A stretch of DNA of 64,000 nt from Herbidospora daliensis (GCF_001570585.1 NZ_BBXF01000001.1:489691-553690), one strand, 5' to 3'. Shown: positions 1-16,964, counted from the stretch's first letter. Program-made: numbers and translations. Notes: generated from the sequence alone by a model not told the origin.

Positions 1-1
1 C

Positions 2-1561
2 AACGAGCTCCAGTCGACCTACGGCAACCGCACCATGTACGCCATGCACTGGCTGATCGACGTCGACGACGTCTACGGCTTCGGCACCGGCCGCGGCAGC
101 AGCCTCAGCGAGTGCGGCGACAACACCAAGCGGGTCACCTACATCAACACCTACCAGCGCGGCCCGCAGGAGTCGGTGTTCGAGACCATCCCGCACCCGT
201 CGTGCGAGACGCAGCGGTACGGCCAGAGCGGCGGCGGCTTCCAGCCGCTGTTCATCCAGGGCACCGCGGCCCCGCAGTGGCGTTACACCAACGCCCCCGA
301 CGCCGACGCCCGCGCCGTCCAGGCCGCCTACTGGGCGCTGATCTGGGCGACCGAGCAGGGCAACCAGTCGCAGATCTCCTCGACCCTCACCAAGGCCGGC
401 AAGCTCGGCGACTACCTGCGCTACGCGATGTACGACAAGTACTTCAAGAACCCCGGCTGCGCGTCGCCGACCTGCACCGCCGGTTCGGGCAAGAGCAGCT
501 CGGCGTACCTGCTGAACTGGTACTTCGCCTGGGGCGGCGCCATGGACGGCACGTGGGCGTGGCGGATCGGCTCCAGCCACAACCACGGCGGCTACCAGAA
601 CCCGCTCGCGGCCTGGGTGCTCAGCTCGGCCGGCCCGAGCGCGCTGCGCCCGCAGTCGCCGACGGCGGCGACCGACTGGGGCACCTCGCTCACCCGCCAG
701 GTGCAGTTCTACAAGTGGCTCCAGTCGGCCGAGGGCGGCATCGCCGGCGGCGCGACCAACTCGTGGGACGGCGCCTACGCGTCCCGGCCGAGCAACCTGC
801 CGCAGTTCTTCGGCCAGACGTACGACGTCGACCCCGTCTACCACGACCCGCCCTCCAACCAGTGGTTCGGTTTCCAGGCCTGGGGCATGCAGCGCCTCGC
901 GGAGCTCTACTACGTGACCGGCAACACGATGGCCAAGTCGGTGCTCGACAAGTGGGTCCCGTGGGCCGTGGCGAACACGACCCTGGGCAGCGGCGCGACC
1001 TTCGCCATCCCGAACGAGATGGACTGGTCGGGCGCCCCGTCGGCGAGCTTCAGCAGCACGTCCGGCACCCCGGCCGACAACCCCGGCCTGCACGTGTCCA
1101 TCCGCAACACCGGCACCGACGTCGGCGTCGCGGCCTCCCTGGCCCGGACGCTGATCTGGTACGCCGCCAAGGAGAACGGCTCGACCCTGGGCAACTCGGC
1201 GAAGGCCACGGCCAAGGGGCTGATCGACCGCCTGCTGCTGTCGAAGACCAGCAAGGGCATCGCGATCCCCGAGCCGCGCGCCGACTACCAGCGCTTCGAC
1301 GACGTCTACAACGCGTCGACGGGCCAGGGGGTCTACATCCCCTCCGGCTTCAGCGGCGTCATGCCCAACGGCGACACGATCGTCCCGGGCAAGTCGTTCC
1401 TCGGCATCCGATCCTTCTACCTGCAGGACCCGGAATGGTCCAAGGTCCAGGCATACCTGGACGGCGGAGCCGTGCCGACGTTCACCTATCACCGGTTCTG
1501 GGCCCAGGCCGACATCGCCATGGCCCTGGCCGACTACGGCACGCTGTTCCCGGCGGGCTGA
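2..1561 (+). CDS. GH48 cellulase (reducing-end exoglucanase), 3' part
   Basis: This is the C-terminal ~519 residues of a family 48 glycoside hydrolase; the reading frame is already open at the left edge, so the 5' end (catalytic start, signal peptide and any CBM) lies outside the window. GH48 enzymes are secreted processive cellobiohydrolases that act from reducing ends of cellulose. The family is recognised by its characteristic segments, including WLIDVDDVYGFG near the start, NQWFGFQAWGMQRLAELYYV in the middle and a C-terminal tail ending in FTYHRFWAQADIAMALADYG. No binding module follows the catalytic domain, so any CBM would be N-terminal. The gene ends at TGA and is followed at once by a strong hairpin terminator, so it is transcriptionally separate from the condensation-domain gene downstream. 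Family assignment is confident; activity on cellulose is family knowledge. Confidence 0.93.
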   Translation, partial: NELQSTYGNRTMYAMHWLIDVDDVYGFGTGRGSSLSECGDNTKRVTYINTYQRGPQESVFETIPHPSCETQRYGQSGGGFQPLFIQGTAAPQWRYTNAPDADARAVQAAYWALIWATEQGNQSQISSTLTKAGKLGDYLRYAMYDKYFKNPGCASPTCTAGSGKSSSAYLLNWYFAWGGAMDGTWAWRIGSSHNHGGYQNPLAAWVLSSAGPSALRPQSPTAATDWGTSLTRQVQFYKWLQSAEGGIAGGATNSWDGAYASRPSNLPQFFGQTYDVDPVYHDPPSNQWFGFQAWGMQRLAELYYVTGNTMAKSVLDKWVPWAVANTTLGSGATFAIPNEMDWSGAPSASFSSTSGTPADNPGLHVSIRNTGTDVGVAASLARTLIWYAAKENGSTLGNSAKATAKGLIDRLLLSKTSKGIAIPEPRADYQRFDDVYNASTGQGVYIPSGFSGVMPNGDTIVPGKSFLGIRSFYLQDPEWSKVQAYLDGGAVPTFTYHRFWAQADIAMALADYGTLFPAG

Positions 1562-1570
1562 CCATCGACC

Positions 1571-1596
1571 GGCGCGGGCCCGCACGGGCCCGCGCC
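1571..1596 (+). terminator. Rho-independent-type hairpin after the GH48 gene
   Basis: A perfect 12-bp inverted repeat (GGCGCGGGCCCG / CGGGCCCGCGCC) with a 2-nt centre, most likely folding as a 10-bp stem with a 6-nt loop. It starts 10 bp after the cellulase stop and lacks a long U-tract, as is usual in high-GC actinomycetes. It separates the cellulase from the peptide cluster. Confidence 0.75.
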
Positions 1597-1616
1597 GGGC
1601 TGTTCTGGAGTACGCA

Positions 1617-2966
1617 GTGAGAGCACAGTTCGCGGGGGGACGCGAAGGCAGGGCGCGGCTGGCCTGGGGGCAGCGCGCCATCTGGGACGCCGTCCAGCAG
1701 GCCGGACCGGCCAACGCCCACTTCTTCAACATCGGCCGGCTGATCCCCTTCGCCCGGGGACGCGGCCCGTTCCCGCTCGACGACGTGGTCGCGGCCGTCG
1801 CCGCGCTGACCGTCCGGCACGAGGCCCTCAGGGCCCGCACCCACGTCGACGAGGACGGCGAGCCCTTCCAGGTGGTCCACGGCGCGGGCGCGCTGCCGAT
1901 CCGGCTGGCCGAGTGCGCCGACGAGGAGGCCGACGAGGTCGCCGAGGTGCTGCTGGCCGACCTGGGCCGCACGGCGTTCGCGCCCGGCGACGAGTGGCCG
2001 TCGCGGTTCGGCCTGGTGGTCGTCGACGGCATGGTCCGGCACGTGGTGTTCGTGCTGTGCCACCTGGCCGCCGACGACTACGCCGCCGACCTGGTCGCCC
2101 GCGAGCTGCGCAACCTGCTGCTGCGCGGGAGCTTCCCCGTCCAGCCGTCGCAGCAGCTGCTCGACCTGGTGACCGAGGAGGAGTCGGGCGTCGGCCGCTA
2201 CCGCTCGGAGGCCGCGCTGGCCCACTGGGAGAAGGGCTACCGGCGTATCCCGCCGGCCATGTTCCCCCAGGTGGTCGGCCCGCCGGCCGAGCCGCGCTGG
2301 AGCCGGGCGCTGCTGCGGTCGCACGCCCTGGAGGACGCGGTCGCGGTGGTGGCCACCCGCCATCACGTCAGCACCGCGACGGTGCTGATGACCGCGGTGA
2401 CCGTGCTGCTCGGCCCGCTGCTGGGGCACGACGTCTGCGCGATCACCCCGATCGTGCACAACCGCTACCGGCCGGCCACCCGCAACCTGGTCGCCACCCT
2501 GACCCAGCTCGGCCTGTTCACGCTGCGGAGCGACCCCCTAGCGCCGCTGGCCAAGACCCTGGAGCAGTCCCACTCCGACGCGATGCGCTCCTACCGCCAC
2601 GCCCAGTACGACCAGCGCGCCTGGGACGCGATGGTGGAGAAGGTGAGCGCCGACCGGGACGTGCGCGTCTACCCGTCGTGCTGCTTCAACGACGTGCGGC
2701 CGGTGGAGCAGCGCACGGCCGCGCAGGTGCCGACCGACGGCCCGTGCCCGGCCGAGGTGGAGTGGCTGCCGGGGGTGGCCCACTTCAACTGCGACTTCTG
2801 CTTCGTGGTCACCCGCCAGTCCGGGACCCTGGCGATCGGCCTGACGGCCGACACGTGCCGGTTCCCGCGCGACCGGATGGTGACGCTGATGCGCGGGGTC
2901 GAGGAGCTGATCGTCGAGTCGGCGTACCGGGACACCCGGCCGGTGGATCTGCGGGTGTTGCGGTGA
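1617..2966 (+). CDS. Stand-alone condensation-domain protein (NRPS-associated), degenerate HH motif
   Basis: A 449-residue protein made of one condensation-fold domain (chloramphenicol acetyltransferase-like) and nothing else. Start is GTG with a GGAG site 6 nt upstream. The N-terminal WGQRAIWD resembles the C1 motif of condensation domains. The HHxxxDG active-site motif reads C148-H149-L-A-A-D153-D154: the second (catalytic) His and the Asp are kept, while the first His is Cys and the Gly is Asp. Such free-standing domains can condense or esterify PCP-bound acyl groups in trans, or release products. It lies 0.8 kb from the 3' end of the NRPS genes but on the opposite strand. Membership of the cluster is inferred from a second free-standing C protein on the other flank (15511-16836). 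Function unproven. Confidence 0.8.
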   Translation: MRAQFAGGREGRARLAWGQRAIWDAVQQAGPANAHFFNIGRLIPFARGRGPFPLDDVVAAVAALTVRHEALRARTHVDEDGEPFQVVHGAGALPIRLAECADEEADEVAEVLLADLGRTAFAPGDEWPSRFGLVVVDGMVRHVVFVLCHLAADDYAADLVARELRNLLLRGSFPVQPSQQLLDLVTEEESGVGRYRSEAALAHWEKGYRRIPPAMFPQVVGPPAEPRWSRALLRSHALEDAVAVVATRHHVSTATVLMTAVTVLLGPLLGHDVCAITPIVHNRYRPATRNLVATLTQLGLFTLRSDPLAPLAKTLEQSHSDAMRSYRHAQYDQRAWDAMVEKVSADRDVRVYPSCCFNDVRPVEQRTAAQVPTDGPCPAEVEWLPGVAHFNCDFCFVVTRQSGTLAIGLTADTCRFPRDRMVTLMRGVEELIVESAYRDTRPVDLRVLR

Positions 2967-3129
2967 CGGCACGGCGGACGGGCGGTGAACTGGGGTTTAT
3001 GTCCGACTTGTCCCCAGCGCGTATCCACGAAGACGGACCAGCCCGGTAGTCAAAGCCTGATATTTCACGATTTTGTCAGCGGTGTGAGCATCCTCCTTGA
3101 CAAGGTTCACAACCCCTCAAGGAGTTCCC

Positions 3130-3750
3130 GTGCGGCGTGCCCTGTCCTTAGGCGTGGCCTCGATCGCCACCCTCGCCCTGCTCGCCACCCCCGCCTCCGC
3201 CACCCCTCCCGGCATCCCCTCCCACGCCACCGCCGTCAGCCAGCTCAACGCGCTGACCGTGGCGAACGAGGCCAACGCCGGCTCCTACAACCGGGACCTG
3301 TTCCCGCACTGGAGCACCGTCTCCGGGGCGTGCAACACCCGGGAGCAGGTGCTCAAGCGCGACGGCAGCGGCGTCGTCGTGAACTCCTCCTGCGCCGCGA
3401 CCTCCGGCAGCTGGTACTCGCCGTACGACGGCGCCACCTGGAGCAACGCGGCCGACGTCGACATCGACCACATGGTGCCGCTGTCGGAGGCGTGGAAGTC
3501 CGGCGCGAACGCCTGGACCACCAGCCGCCGTGAGCAGTTCGCCAACGACCTGTCGAGCCCGCAGCTCTGGGCCGTGACCGACAACGTCAACCAGTCGAAG
3601 GGCGACAAGGACCCGGCGGCGTGGAAGCCGTCCAGGACCGCCTTCTACTGCACCTACGCCAAGTCGTGGATCGCCGTGAAGTACAAGTACTCACTGAAGC
3701 TCCAGTCGGCGGAGAAGACGGCCCTGAACTCGATGCTCGGCTACTGCTGA
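3130..3750 (+). CDS. Secreted HNH endonuclease (DUF1524/GmrSD C-terminal-type)
   Basis: A 206-residue exported nuclease of the small actinobacterial DUF1524-like HNH family. The GTG start at 3130 is chosen because an AAGGAG site lies 5 nt upstream and it gives a typical signal peptide (RRALSLGVASIATLALL, then cleavage near ASA-TP). A TTG 33 nt upstream in frame would add unlikely residues. The fold shows the expected motifs in order: NRDLFPHW, the metal/catalytic DIDHMVPLSEAW, REQFAND, and NVNQSKGDKDPAAW with the distal Asn and Lys. It probably degrades extracellular DNA for nutrients or competition. Its last 10 bp overlap the 3' end of the convergent NRPS-MFS gene, and its likely terminator lies inside that gene. 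Family call is strong; substrate is inferred. Confidence 0.9.
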   Translation: MRRALSLGVASIATLALLATPASATPPGIPSHATAVSQLNALTVANEANAGSYNRDLFPHWSTVSGACNTREQVLKRDGSGVVVNSSCAATSGSWYSPYDGATWSNAADVDIDHMVPLSEAWKSGANAWTTSRREQFANDLSSPQLWAVTDNVNQSKGDKDPAAWKPSRTAFYCTYAKSWIAVKYKYSLKLQSAEKTALNSMLGYC

Positions 3751-6700
3751 CCCCTGACCGCGAGGGGGCCGGTCCGTCCGGCCCCCTTCAGCATCTCCTG
3801 GCCGATGAGGTCATCGGGGAGGGCGTCGGGCACCCGGTCGTCGAAGTACCAGAGCTGCCTGATGAACCGGGACACCAGCACGGCCGTCGCCATGACGAGC
3901 GCGAACAGGACGTACATCAGCGCGATCCCGCGGCCCTCGCCGGTGCCGATGACGAGCCCGACCGAGCCGGCCAGCAGGCCGCCCTCGACCATGAGGGGTT
4001 CCAGCAGGGCGGTGCCGTAGGGGGCGACCAAGCCGTAGCCGAGCGGCAGGGTGGAGAAGGCGATCACCTGGTTCAGCGCGAACACCCGGCCGTGGAACCG
4101 CTGCGGCACCTTGACCTGGATGATCGTGTTGTAGATGCCGTTCAGGACGGTCAGCGAGAAGAACATGCCGAACACCCCGGCCGCGATCACGACCAGGTTC
4201 TCCTGCGCCCCCACCACGACCGCGCCCGCCGACAGCGCCACCGTCGACCAGAGCTGACCCCGCAGGCGGCGCCGGCGCGGGCCGCCCCAGATGGTCATGA
4301 GCAGGCCGCCGACGAACACGCCCAGGCCGCCCGCGAAGGTGACCCGGCCGACGTCCTGGAGGTCGCCGAAGCTCAGCACCAGCGGCGAGACCAGCAGGAA
4401 CAGCGGCGACATGAACAGGTTCACCACGGCGAAGAAGAGCAGCATGCTGCGGATGCCGCGGTTGCCCCAGGTGAACTTCAGGCCGTTGACCAGCTCGGTG
4501 AGCAGCGGCTCGCGCCGCCGCCAGCCCATCGTCTTGGGGAACCGGACGATCAGCACCGTGAGGATGGCGACCGTGTAGCTGACCACGTCGATGATCAGGA
4601 TGCCGCCGAGCCCGACGACCGACATCAGCCCGGCCGCCGCCAGCGGCGGCACCAGGTTGGCCAGGCCGCCGACCATGCCCATGAGCCCGTTGGCGTGCCC
4701 GAGGAACCGTTTCGGCACGATCTGCGGCACCGCCGCCGCCCAGGCGACGCGCTGGAAGGTGAGCGCCAGCGAGAGCAGCACCAGCAGCGGGTAGACGTGC
4801 CAGACCATCAGGTTGCCGGTCCACACGAGCACGCCGAGCGCGAGCTGGGTGCCGCCCGCCGCGATGTCGCTGAACAGGATGACCCTGCGCCGGTCGAACC
4901 GGTCGACGACGGTGCCCGCGAGCGGCGCGGCGAGCATGCCGGGGACCAGCGCCAGCACCGAGAACAGCGCGAAGTTCACCAGCGAGCCGGTGGTCATGTA
5001 GATCCACAGCGGCAGCGCGAACTCGGTCAGCGCGGTCCCGGTGATGGAGACGAGCTGCCCGGCGGCCAGCGCGGCGAAGCGCTTCATGCCCGGCTTCGGC
5101 CCGACGTGGACGTCGGGGCGCGGCTCCCCGTCACCGGCGGCGCCGGCCGTCGACAGGCCCTCCAGCCACCAGGTCTCCTCGCCCGTCCGCCTGGTCAGGC
5201 TCTCGGACGAGCCCTCCTCGATGGCGCGGTGGGTGTGGGTGACGATGGTGGCCAGTTCCTCGTTGCGGTACTTCACGAAGTAGTGGGCGGCCTCGTCGAG
5301 CACCACGCAGGCGGTGGTGTCGGCCACGCAGTGCCATTCGCGGAACCGTTCCTGGTAGTACTCCATCGCGGGGTCGCGCTCCCCCACCACCGCGATGACC
5401 GGGGCCGACAGCGGCGGCAGCTCCTTCTCGAAGACCTCGGTGAAGTACGCCTCGGCCTCCCGGGTGCCCGACCTGCGGTTGGCCACGATGAGCTTGAGCT
5501 CCTCCTGGTCGAACTCGGCGACGTCCAGGCCGGCGGCGCTCAGGGCGTTGATGCGGCCCTGGTCGCCGCCCAGCTCCTCCAGCCACTGGCCGATCCGGGC
5601 GAAGGGGCCCTTCGGGCGGGCGAAGGGGAAGGCGCCGCCCAGGTAGACGGCCTCGGGGGCGCGTCCGGCGGCCTCCAGGTGGCGGGCCGCCTCGATGCTG
5701 ATCATGCCGCCGAGGCCGCAGTGGCCGTACAGCACGATCGGGCCGGTGACCTTGGCGAGGATCTCGTCGGCGTACTCCTTGGCGACCTCGTCCATGGGGC
5801 GGGGCTGTTCGCCGAGTTCGTTGCCCGGTACGGCCAGGGAGTACAGGGCCCAGTCGTCGGGCAGCGCGTCGGCCAGCGGCTTGTAGATGATCGCGCTGCC
5901 GCCGCCGTAGGGGGCGCAGACGACCGTGGCGCGGGCCGGGCGCGACGGGGTGAGGCGGTGCAGCAGGCCGGCGGCCGCCTTCTCGGTCGACGGGTCGAGC
6001 AGCCGGGCCAGGTCGCGCACGGTCGGGTGCTTGAACAGGTCGAGCAGGGTGGCGACGTGCCCGGCCTTGCGCAGCCGGGCGACGACCTGCATGGCCAGCA
6101 GCGAGTGGCCGCCGAGGTCGAAGAAGTCGTCGGTGACGCTGACCCGCTCCAGGTTCAGCACGGCGGCCCAGATCCCGGCGACGAGATCCTCCAGTTCGGT
6201 CTCCGGGTCGGTGAACGCGCCGGTCGGCTCGGCCACCGCCGCCGGGTCGGGCAGCGCGGCCCGGTCGACCTTGCCGTGGGACTTCAGCGGGAGGCGGTCG
6301 AGCCAGACGTACCGGGCCGGGACCATGTAGTCGGGCAGGCGGTCCTTCAGCCAGGCGCGCAGCGCGGCGGTGTCGCCGACCCCGGCCAGGTAGGCCACCA
6401 GGCGCTGGTCGCGCAGTTCGACGACCGCCTGGGCGACGCCCTCGTAGGTGCCGAGCAGGGTCTCGATCTCGCCGAGTTCGACGCGGTAGCCGCGCACCTT
6501 GACCTGGAGGTCGCGGCGGCCGAGGAACTGGAGCTCGCCCGACTCCAGCCATCTCCCCAGGTCGCCGGTCTTGTAGAGGCGGGCGCCGGGAGGGCCGTAC
6601 GGATCGGGGGTGAATTTCTCCGCGGTCAGCGCGGGGCGGCCGAGGTAGCCGCGGGCCAGCCGCGCGCCGCCGAGGCAGATCTCCCCGGGCATGCCGATGG

Positions 6701-9067
6701 GGACCGGCCGGCCGTCGGCGTCGAGCAGCCGCACGGTCGCGCCCGGCAGCGGCCTGCCGATGGGCAGCAGGCCCTTCTCGTCGCCGACCTCGTGGGTGGT
6801 CACGCCGACCGTGGCCTCGGTGGGGCCGTAGTGGTTGACGACCCGGACGTGCCGGGTCAGCCCGGCCGCCCACTCGGCCGGGGCCGCCTCGCCGCCCAGG
6901 ATGAGCAACTTGCGCGGCAGCAGCTCCGCCGGGTCGGCCTCGGCGAGGAGGGCGGCCAGGTGGGAGGGCGTGATCTTGAGGTAGTCGGGCGGATAGAGCC
7001 GGAAATATCCCGCCAGGTCGGGGGCGGCGGTCTTCGGCGGCAGTAGGTGCAGGCAGCCGCCCGTCAGCAGCGACAGGTAGAAGACGGTGATGCCGAAGTC
7101 GAAGGCGAGCGACTGGAGCAGCGCGAACTCCGAGCCGGGCTCGACCGCGAACCGCTCGCGCACCCCGGCCAGGTAGACCAGCACCTCCCGGTGCTGCACC
7201 GCCACGCCCTTCGGCCGCCCGGTCGTCCCGGACGTGTAGATGACGTAGGCCAGGTCGTCGGGCGTGACCGAGGTCGCGGGCGCCTCGTCGGCTCCGCCGC
7301 CGTCGAGATAGATCCCGGTGACCCCGTCGGGCCGCAGCTCGGGGGTGGTCACCGCGACGGCGATCCCGGCGTCTTCGATCATGTACGCCATCCGCGCCGC
7401 CGGCAGCTCGGGGTCGACCGGCACATAGGCCGCCCCCGACTTCAGCACGCCCAGGATCGCCACCGCGATCTCGGCCGACTGCTCCAGGCAGACCGCGACC
7501 CGGTCGCCGGGGCGCACCCCGTGCTCGACGAGCCGCGCGGCCAGGTGGTTGGCCTGCCGGTCGAGCTCCCGGTAGGTGAGGGTGTCGTCGCCGAACACCA
7601 CGGCCGGGGCGTCGGAGACCCGCACGGTGTGGTGCAGCAGCGTGGCGTCGAGAAGCCGCGGCTCGGCCGACTCGCCGAACGCCAGGGTCGCGGCCGCCTC
7701 GTGCGCGGGCACCAGGTCGAGCGTGGAGATCCGGGCCGACGGGTCGGCCGCGATCGAGCGCAGCAGCGTCCCGAACGACTCGGCCATCCGCCGCACGGTC
7801 GACGGCTTGAACAGGTCGGTGCAGTAGATGAACGAGGCGCCCATGCCGTCGAGGCCCTCGTACAGGTAGAGCGCCAGGTCGAACCGGGCGGCGGTCACGT
7901 CGGCGGAGAACCCGCCGACCCTGACGCCCTCGGCGCTGCCCGATCCGGTCTGGAAGTTCTGCAGCGCGAACATCACCTGGAAGATGGGCGTCCGGCTGAC
8001 GTCGCGCTCGACGTTCAGCTCGTTGACGAGCTGGTCGAACGGGAGCTCCTGGTGGGAGAAGGCGTCGAGCGCGCCGTCCTTCACCCGGTCGAGCAGGTCG
8101 GTGAACGACGGGTCGCCGTCGAGGTCGGCCCGCATCGCCAGGGTGTTGACGAACATGCCGACCAGCCCGTCGAGCTCCGGCTGGCCGCGCCCGCTGACGG
8201 GGCTGCCGACGGCGAAGTCGTCCTGCCCCGACCAGCGGCCGAGCAGCACCTGCAACGCCGCCAGGAAGGTCATGTACGGCGTCGCCCCGCGCGCGTTCCC
8301 GAGCTCGGTCAGCGCGGCCACCAGTTCCCCGTCGAGCTGGAACTGGTGCTCGGCGCCGTTGGCGCTCTGCTCCGGCGGCCGGGGCAGGTCGGCGGGAAGG
8401 TCGAGCGGCGGCAGGTGGGCCAGCCGGTCGCGCCAGTAGTCGACGTCGGCCTGGAAGACCCGGCCGCGCTGCCAGAGGGCGTAGTCGCCGTACTGCACCG
8501 GCAGCGGCGGCAGCTCCTTCCCGGCGAGCAGGGTCAGGATGTCGCCCAGCAGCACGTCGCCCGACCAGCCGTCGGTGACGGCGTGGTGGGCGGCCAGCTG
8601 GAGCACGTGCTCGCGTTCGGAGACGTGCACGAGCGTGGCCCGCAGCAGCGGCCCCGTGGCCAGGTCGAACGGCCGGTTCAGGTCCTCTGAGATCAGCCGC
8701 CGGGCCTCCTCGGCGTCGGCGGCCTCACGCACGGTCAGGTCGACCGGGGTCTCGTCGTCGATGACGAGTTCCGGCAGGCCGTCGTCGGTGGTGGTGAACC
8801 GGGTGCGCAGCGTCTCGTGCCGGGCCGTCACCTGCGCCAGCGCGTCGCGCACGGCGTCGTCGGCGACCTCGCCCTCCAGCCAGGCCGAGAACGGGACGGT
8901 GTAGGCGGTGGTGCCGGGGCGGTACTGCTCCAGGAACCACAACCGCTCCTGCGCGTGCGACAGCGGCGGCACGACCCCCGGCTCGCGGGGGGCGATGACG
9001 GCCTTGGCGGTGCGGCGGCGCAGCCGCTGCTGGATGAGGGCCCGCTTGGCCGCCGAGAGATCCTGGG

Positions 9068-9071
<4 letters not shown>
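3741..9071 (-). CDS. NRPS C-A-T-TE fused to an MFS exporter
   Basis: A 1776-residue protein; ATG at 9071 overlaps the stop of the upstream NRPS gene (ATGA), so the two are translationally coupled. Domains in order: condensation (~35-460, intact HHAVTDG at 162-168), adenylation (~490-950, YTSGTTGRPKG, HYGPTE, A10 motif with SHGK), carrier protein (phosphopantetheine Ser 990 in LGGHSLL), thioesterase (~1020-1290), then from Met 1329 a complete ~448-residue major facilitator of the EntS-like MFS_3 type. The TE nucleophile elbow reads GHCGLGG, with Cys 1118 where Ser is usual; plausible partners are Asp in GERD and His in EAAHYF. The residues at the ten A-domain selectivity positions read D-F-T-H-I-G-H-V-G-K by manual alignment with GrsA, closest to aspartate codes (low confidence). 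It is the terminal, releasing and probably exporting module. NRPS/MFS fusions are known as a rare annotated architecture. Confidence 0.93.
3764..3786. terminator. GC-rich hairpin inside the 3' end of the NRPS-MFS gene
   Basis: A 9-bp perfect stem (GGGGGCCGG / CCGGCCCCC) with loop TCCGT, followed by TTC on the plus strand. It lies 14 bp beyond the nuclease stop but within the last codons of the convergent NRPS-MFS frame. It could terminate the nuclease transcript while encoding protein on the other strand. Confidence 0.55.
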
Positions 9072-15445
<6,374 letters not shown>

Positions 15446-15510
15446 GCAGCCATCTCCCAGGGATGAAACAGGACTTCTCCGCGATCAAGGACTTCGGCGA
15501 CAATCGCGGG

Positions 15511-16836
15511 ATGACAGTGCCCGAACAGGCCGACAAGCGCCGCGCCCTCGTGGCCAAGCTGCTGGCGCGCAAGGCCGCCCCGCAGGGGGTCACCCCGGTT
15601 CCGCGGGACGGCGGCCCGCTCCCGTGCTCCCACGAGCAGCGCCGCATCTGGCTGGCCCAGCAGTCCGACCCGGCCGCCGCCCCCAACGTCACGCTGGGCG
15701 TGGCCCTCTCGGGGGAACTCGACCTCGCCCGGCTGGCCGGGGCGTTCACGGCGCTGATCCGACGGCACGAGGTGTTCCGGACCACGTACACCGAAGCCCC
15801 CGAGCAGGTCGTCCACGGCGCGCTGCCGGCGCCCCTGGAGTACCTCGACGCCGGCGACCTGCCCCATCCGGAGCAGGCGGCGCTCGACCTGGCCCTCGCG
15901 CGGAGCGGCGAGCGGTTCGCGCTCGGGCAGGGCCCGCTGCTGCGGCTGACGGTGTTCCGGGTCGGCCCCGGCGAGCACCGGCTGTTCCTGGTCTGCCACC
16001 ACATCGCCGCCGACGGCGGCTCGCTGGGCGTGGTGGCCGACGACCTCGCCGCGCTCTACTCGGGCCTGGCGCTGCCCGACCTGCCGATCCAGTACGCCGA
16101 CTACGCCGCCTGGTCGGTCAGGCGCGCCGAGACGCGGATCGAGGAACGCCTCCCCTACTGGCGCGACCTGCTCGGCGGCGCCCCGGGCCCGCTCTTCACC
16201 GGCACCGCCGGCTCCCAGGGCGGGAGGGCCGGCGCGACCGCCGCGATCAGGGTCGGCCGGGAGACCGTCGACCGGCTGCGGCGGCTGGGCGAGGGCCCGA
16301 CGACGCCGTTCGTGGCGCTCTGCGCCGCCTATCTGACGCTGCTCCAGCGGATGACCGGCCGGCGCGACCTGGTCACCGGGATCGTCTCGGCCTCGCGCAC
16401 CCGCAGAGAGCTCGAATCGGTCGTCGGCACGTTCGTGAACATGGTGCCGCTGCGCCTCGCGCTGCCCGCAGGGCAGGGGTTCCCCGCGCTGCTCACCAAG
16501 GTCAGGGAGGCCGCGGCGGGGGCGCTGGCCAACGAGATCCCCTTCGACACCCTGGTCTCGCGGGCGGGGGTGGCCCGGATCCCGGGCGTGCATCCGGTGT
16601 TCCAGACGTCGTTCATCCACCGCGACGACCCGAAGCCCGCGCCCGTCTGGCAGGGCCTGGAGGCGCGCGTCTGGGACCACGAGGTCGACGACGCGGCGCT
16701 CGACCTGATGCTGACCGCGACCCCGCGCGGGGACGACTACGAGCTCGCCTTCACCGGCAAGCTTGACCGATTCTCCGCAGGTCAGGTCAAGGAGCTGCCG
16801 GTCGTCTTCCGGGACTTGCTGGAAGAACTTCGATGA
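15511..16836 (+). CDS. Stand-alone condensation-domain protein, intact HHxxxDG
   Basis: A free-standing condensation-domain protein of 441 residues, divergent from the NRPS starter gene. HHIAADG is intact (His 163, catalytic His 164). Other C-domain signatures are present: SHEQRRIWL near the N-terminus, RRHEVFRT, YADYA and VGTFVNMVPLR. The ATG at 15511 leaves a 65-bp divergent promoter region; an in-frame ATG at 15463 would leave only 17 bp to the NRPS start and adds a segment that looks non-coding, but cannot be excluded. Neither start has a good Shine-Dalgarno. As the only C protein in the cluster with a textbook motif apart from C3, it is the best candidate to act in trans for the scrambled C1 domain or to release/tailor the product. 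This role is inference from position. Confidence 0.82.
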   Translation: MTVPEQADKRRALVAKLLARKAAPQGVTPVPRDGGPLPCSHEQRRIWLAQQSDPAAAPNVTLGVALSGELDLARLAGAFTALIRRHEVFRTTYTEAPEQVVHGALPAPLEYLDAGDLPHPEQAALDLALARSGERFALGQGPLLRLTVFRVGPGEHRLFLVCHHIAADGGSLGVVADDLAALYSGLALPDLPIQYADYAAWSVRRAETRIEERLPYWRDLLGGAPGPLFTGTAGSQGGRAGATAAIRVGRETVDRLRRLGEGPTTPFVALCAAYLTLLQRMTGRRDLVTGIVSASRTRRELESVVGTFVNMVPLRLALPAGQGFPALLTKVREAAAGALANEIPFDTLVSRAGVARIPGVHPVFQTSFIHRDDPKPAPVWQGLEARVWDHEVDDAALDLMLTATPRGDDYELAFTGKLDRFSAGQVKELPVVFRDLLEELR

Positions 16837-16929
16837 CGGGCCCGGCACCCGCGCATTGGATCACGCCGGGCGGGGGCGGCGGTAGCGCCGTCTCACTTAC
16901 CGGCACAGTCTTCAAAGCCTGAATGGCGT

Positions 16930-16964
16930 GTGGGGGCCGGTGGGAATGACGCACCGGCCCCCAC
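16930..16964 (+). terminator. Strong hairpin after the condensation-domain gene
   Basis: A perfect 13-bp inverted repeat (GTGGGGGCCGGTG / CACCGGCCCCCAC) with a 9-nt loop, extended after a 2-nt bulge by further GGCG/CGCC pairing. It lies about 95 bp beyond the stop at 16836 and marks the right border of the peptide cluster. Confidence 0.7.

Noticed and set aside
3097-3129. TTG start and TTGACA hexamer before the secreted nuclease
   Set aside because: The TTG start lacks a ribosome site and spoils the signal peptide; TTGACA has no -10 partner at 16-18 nt, so no promoter was called.
3621-7046. Very long open frames on the plus strand opposite the NRPS genes (also 7047-8690, 9146-11425 and 11621-15184)
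   Set aside because: Composition is rich in Arg/Gly/His/Gln/Asp with no recognisable domain. They are mirror frames of GC-rich NRPS codons; the minus-strand frames encode clear A, C, T and TE motifs.
15463-15510. Longer start for the right-hand condensation protein
   Set aside because: It would leave 17 bp to the divergent NRPS start, and the added residues do not resemble the usual N-terminus; kept only as an alternative.
16840-16925. Possible tRNA or small RNA between the condensation gene and the terminator
   Set aside because: No TTC arm, anticodon stem or CCA-type end could be folded; it looks like an ordinary 3' untranslated region.
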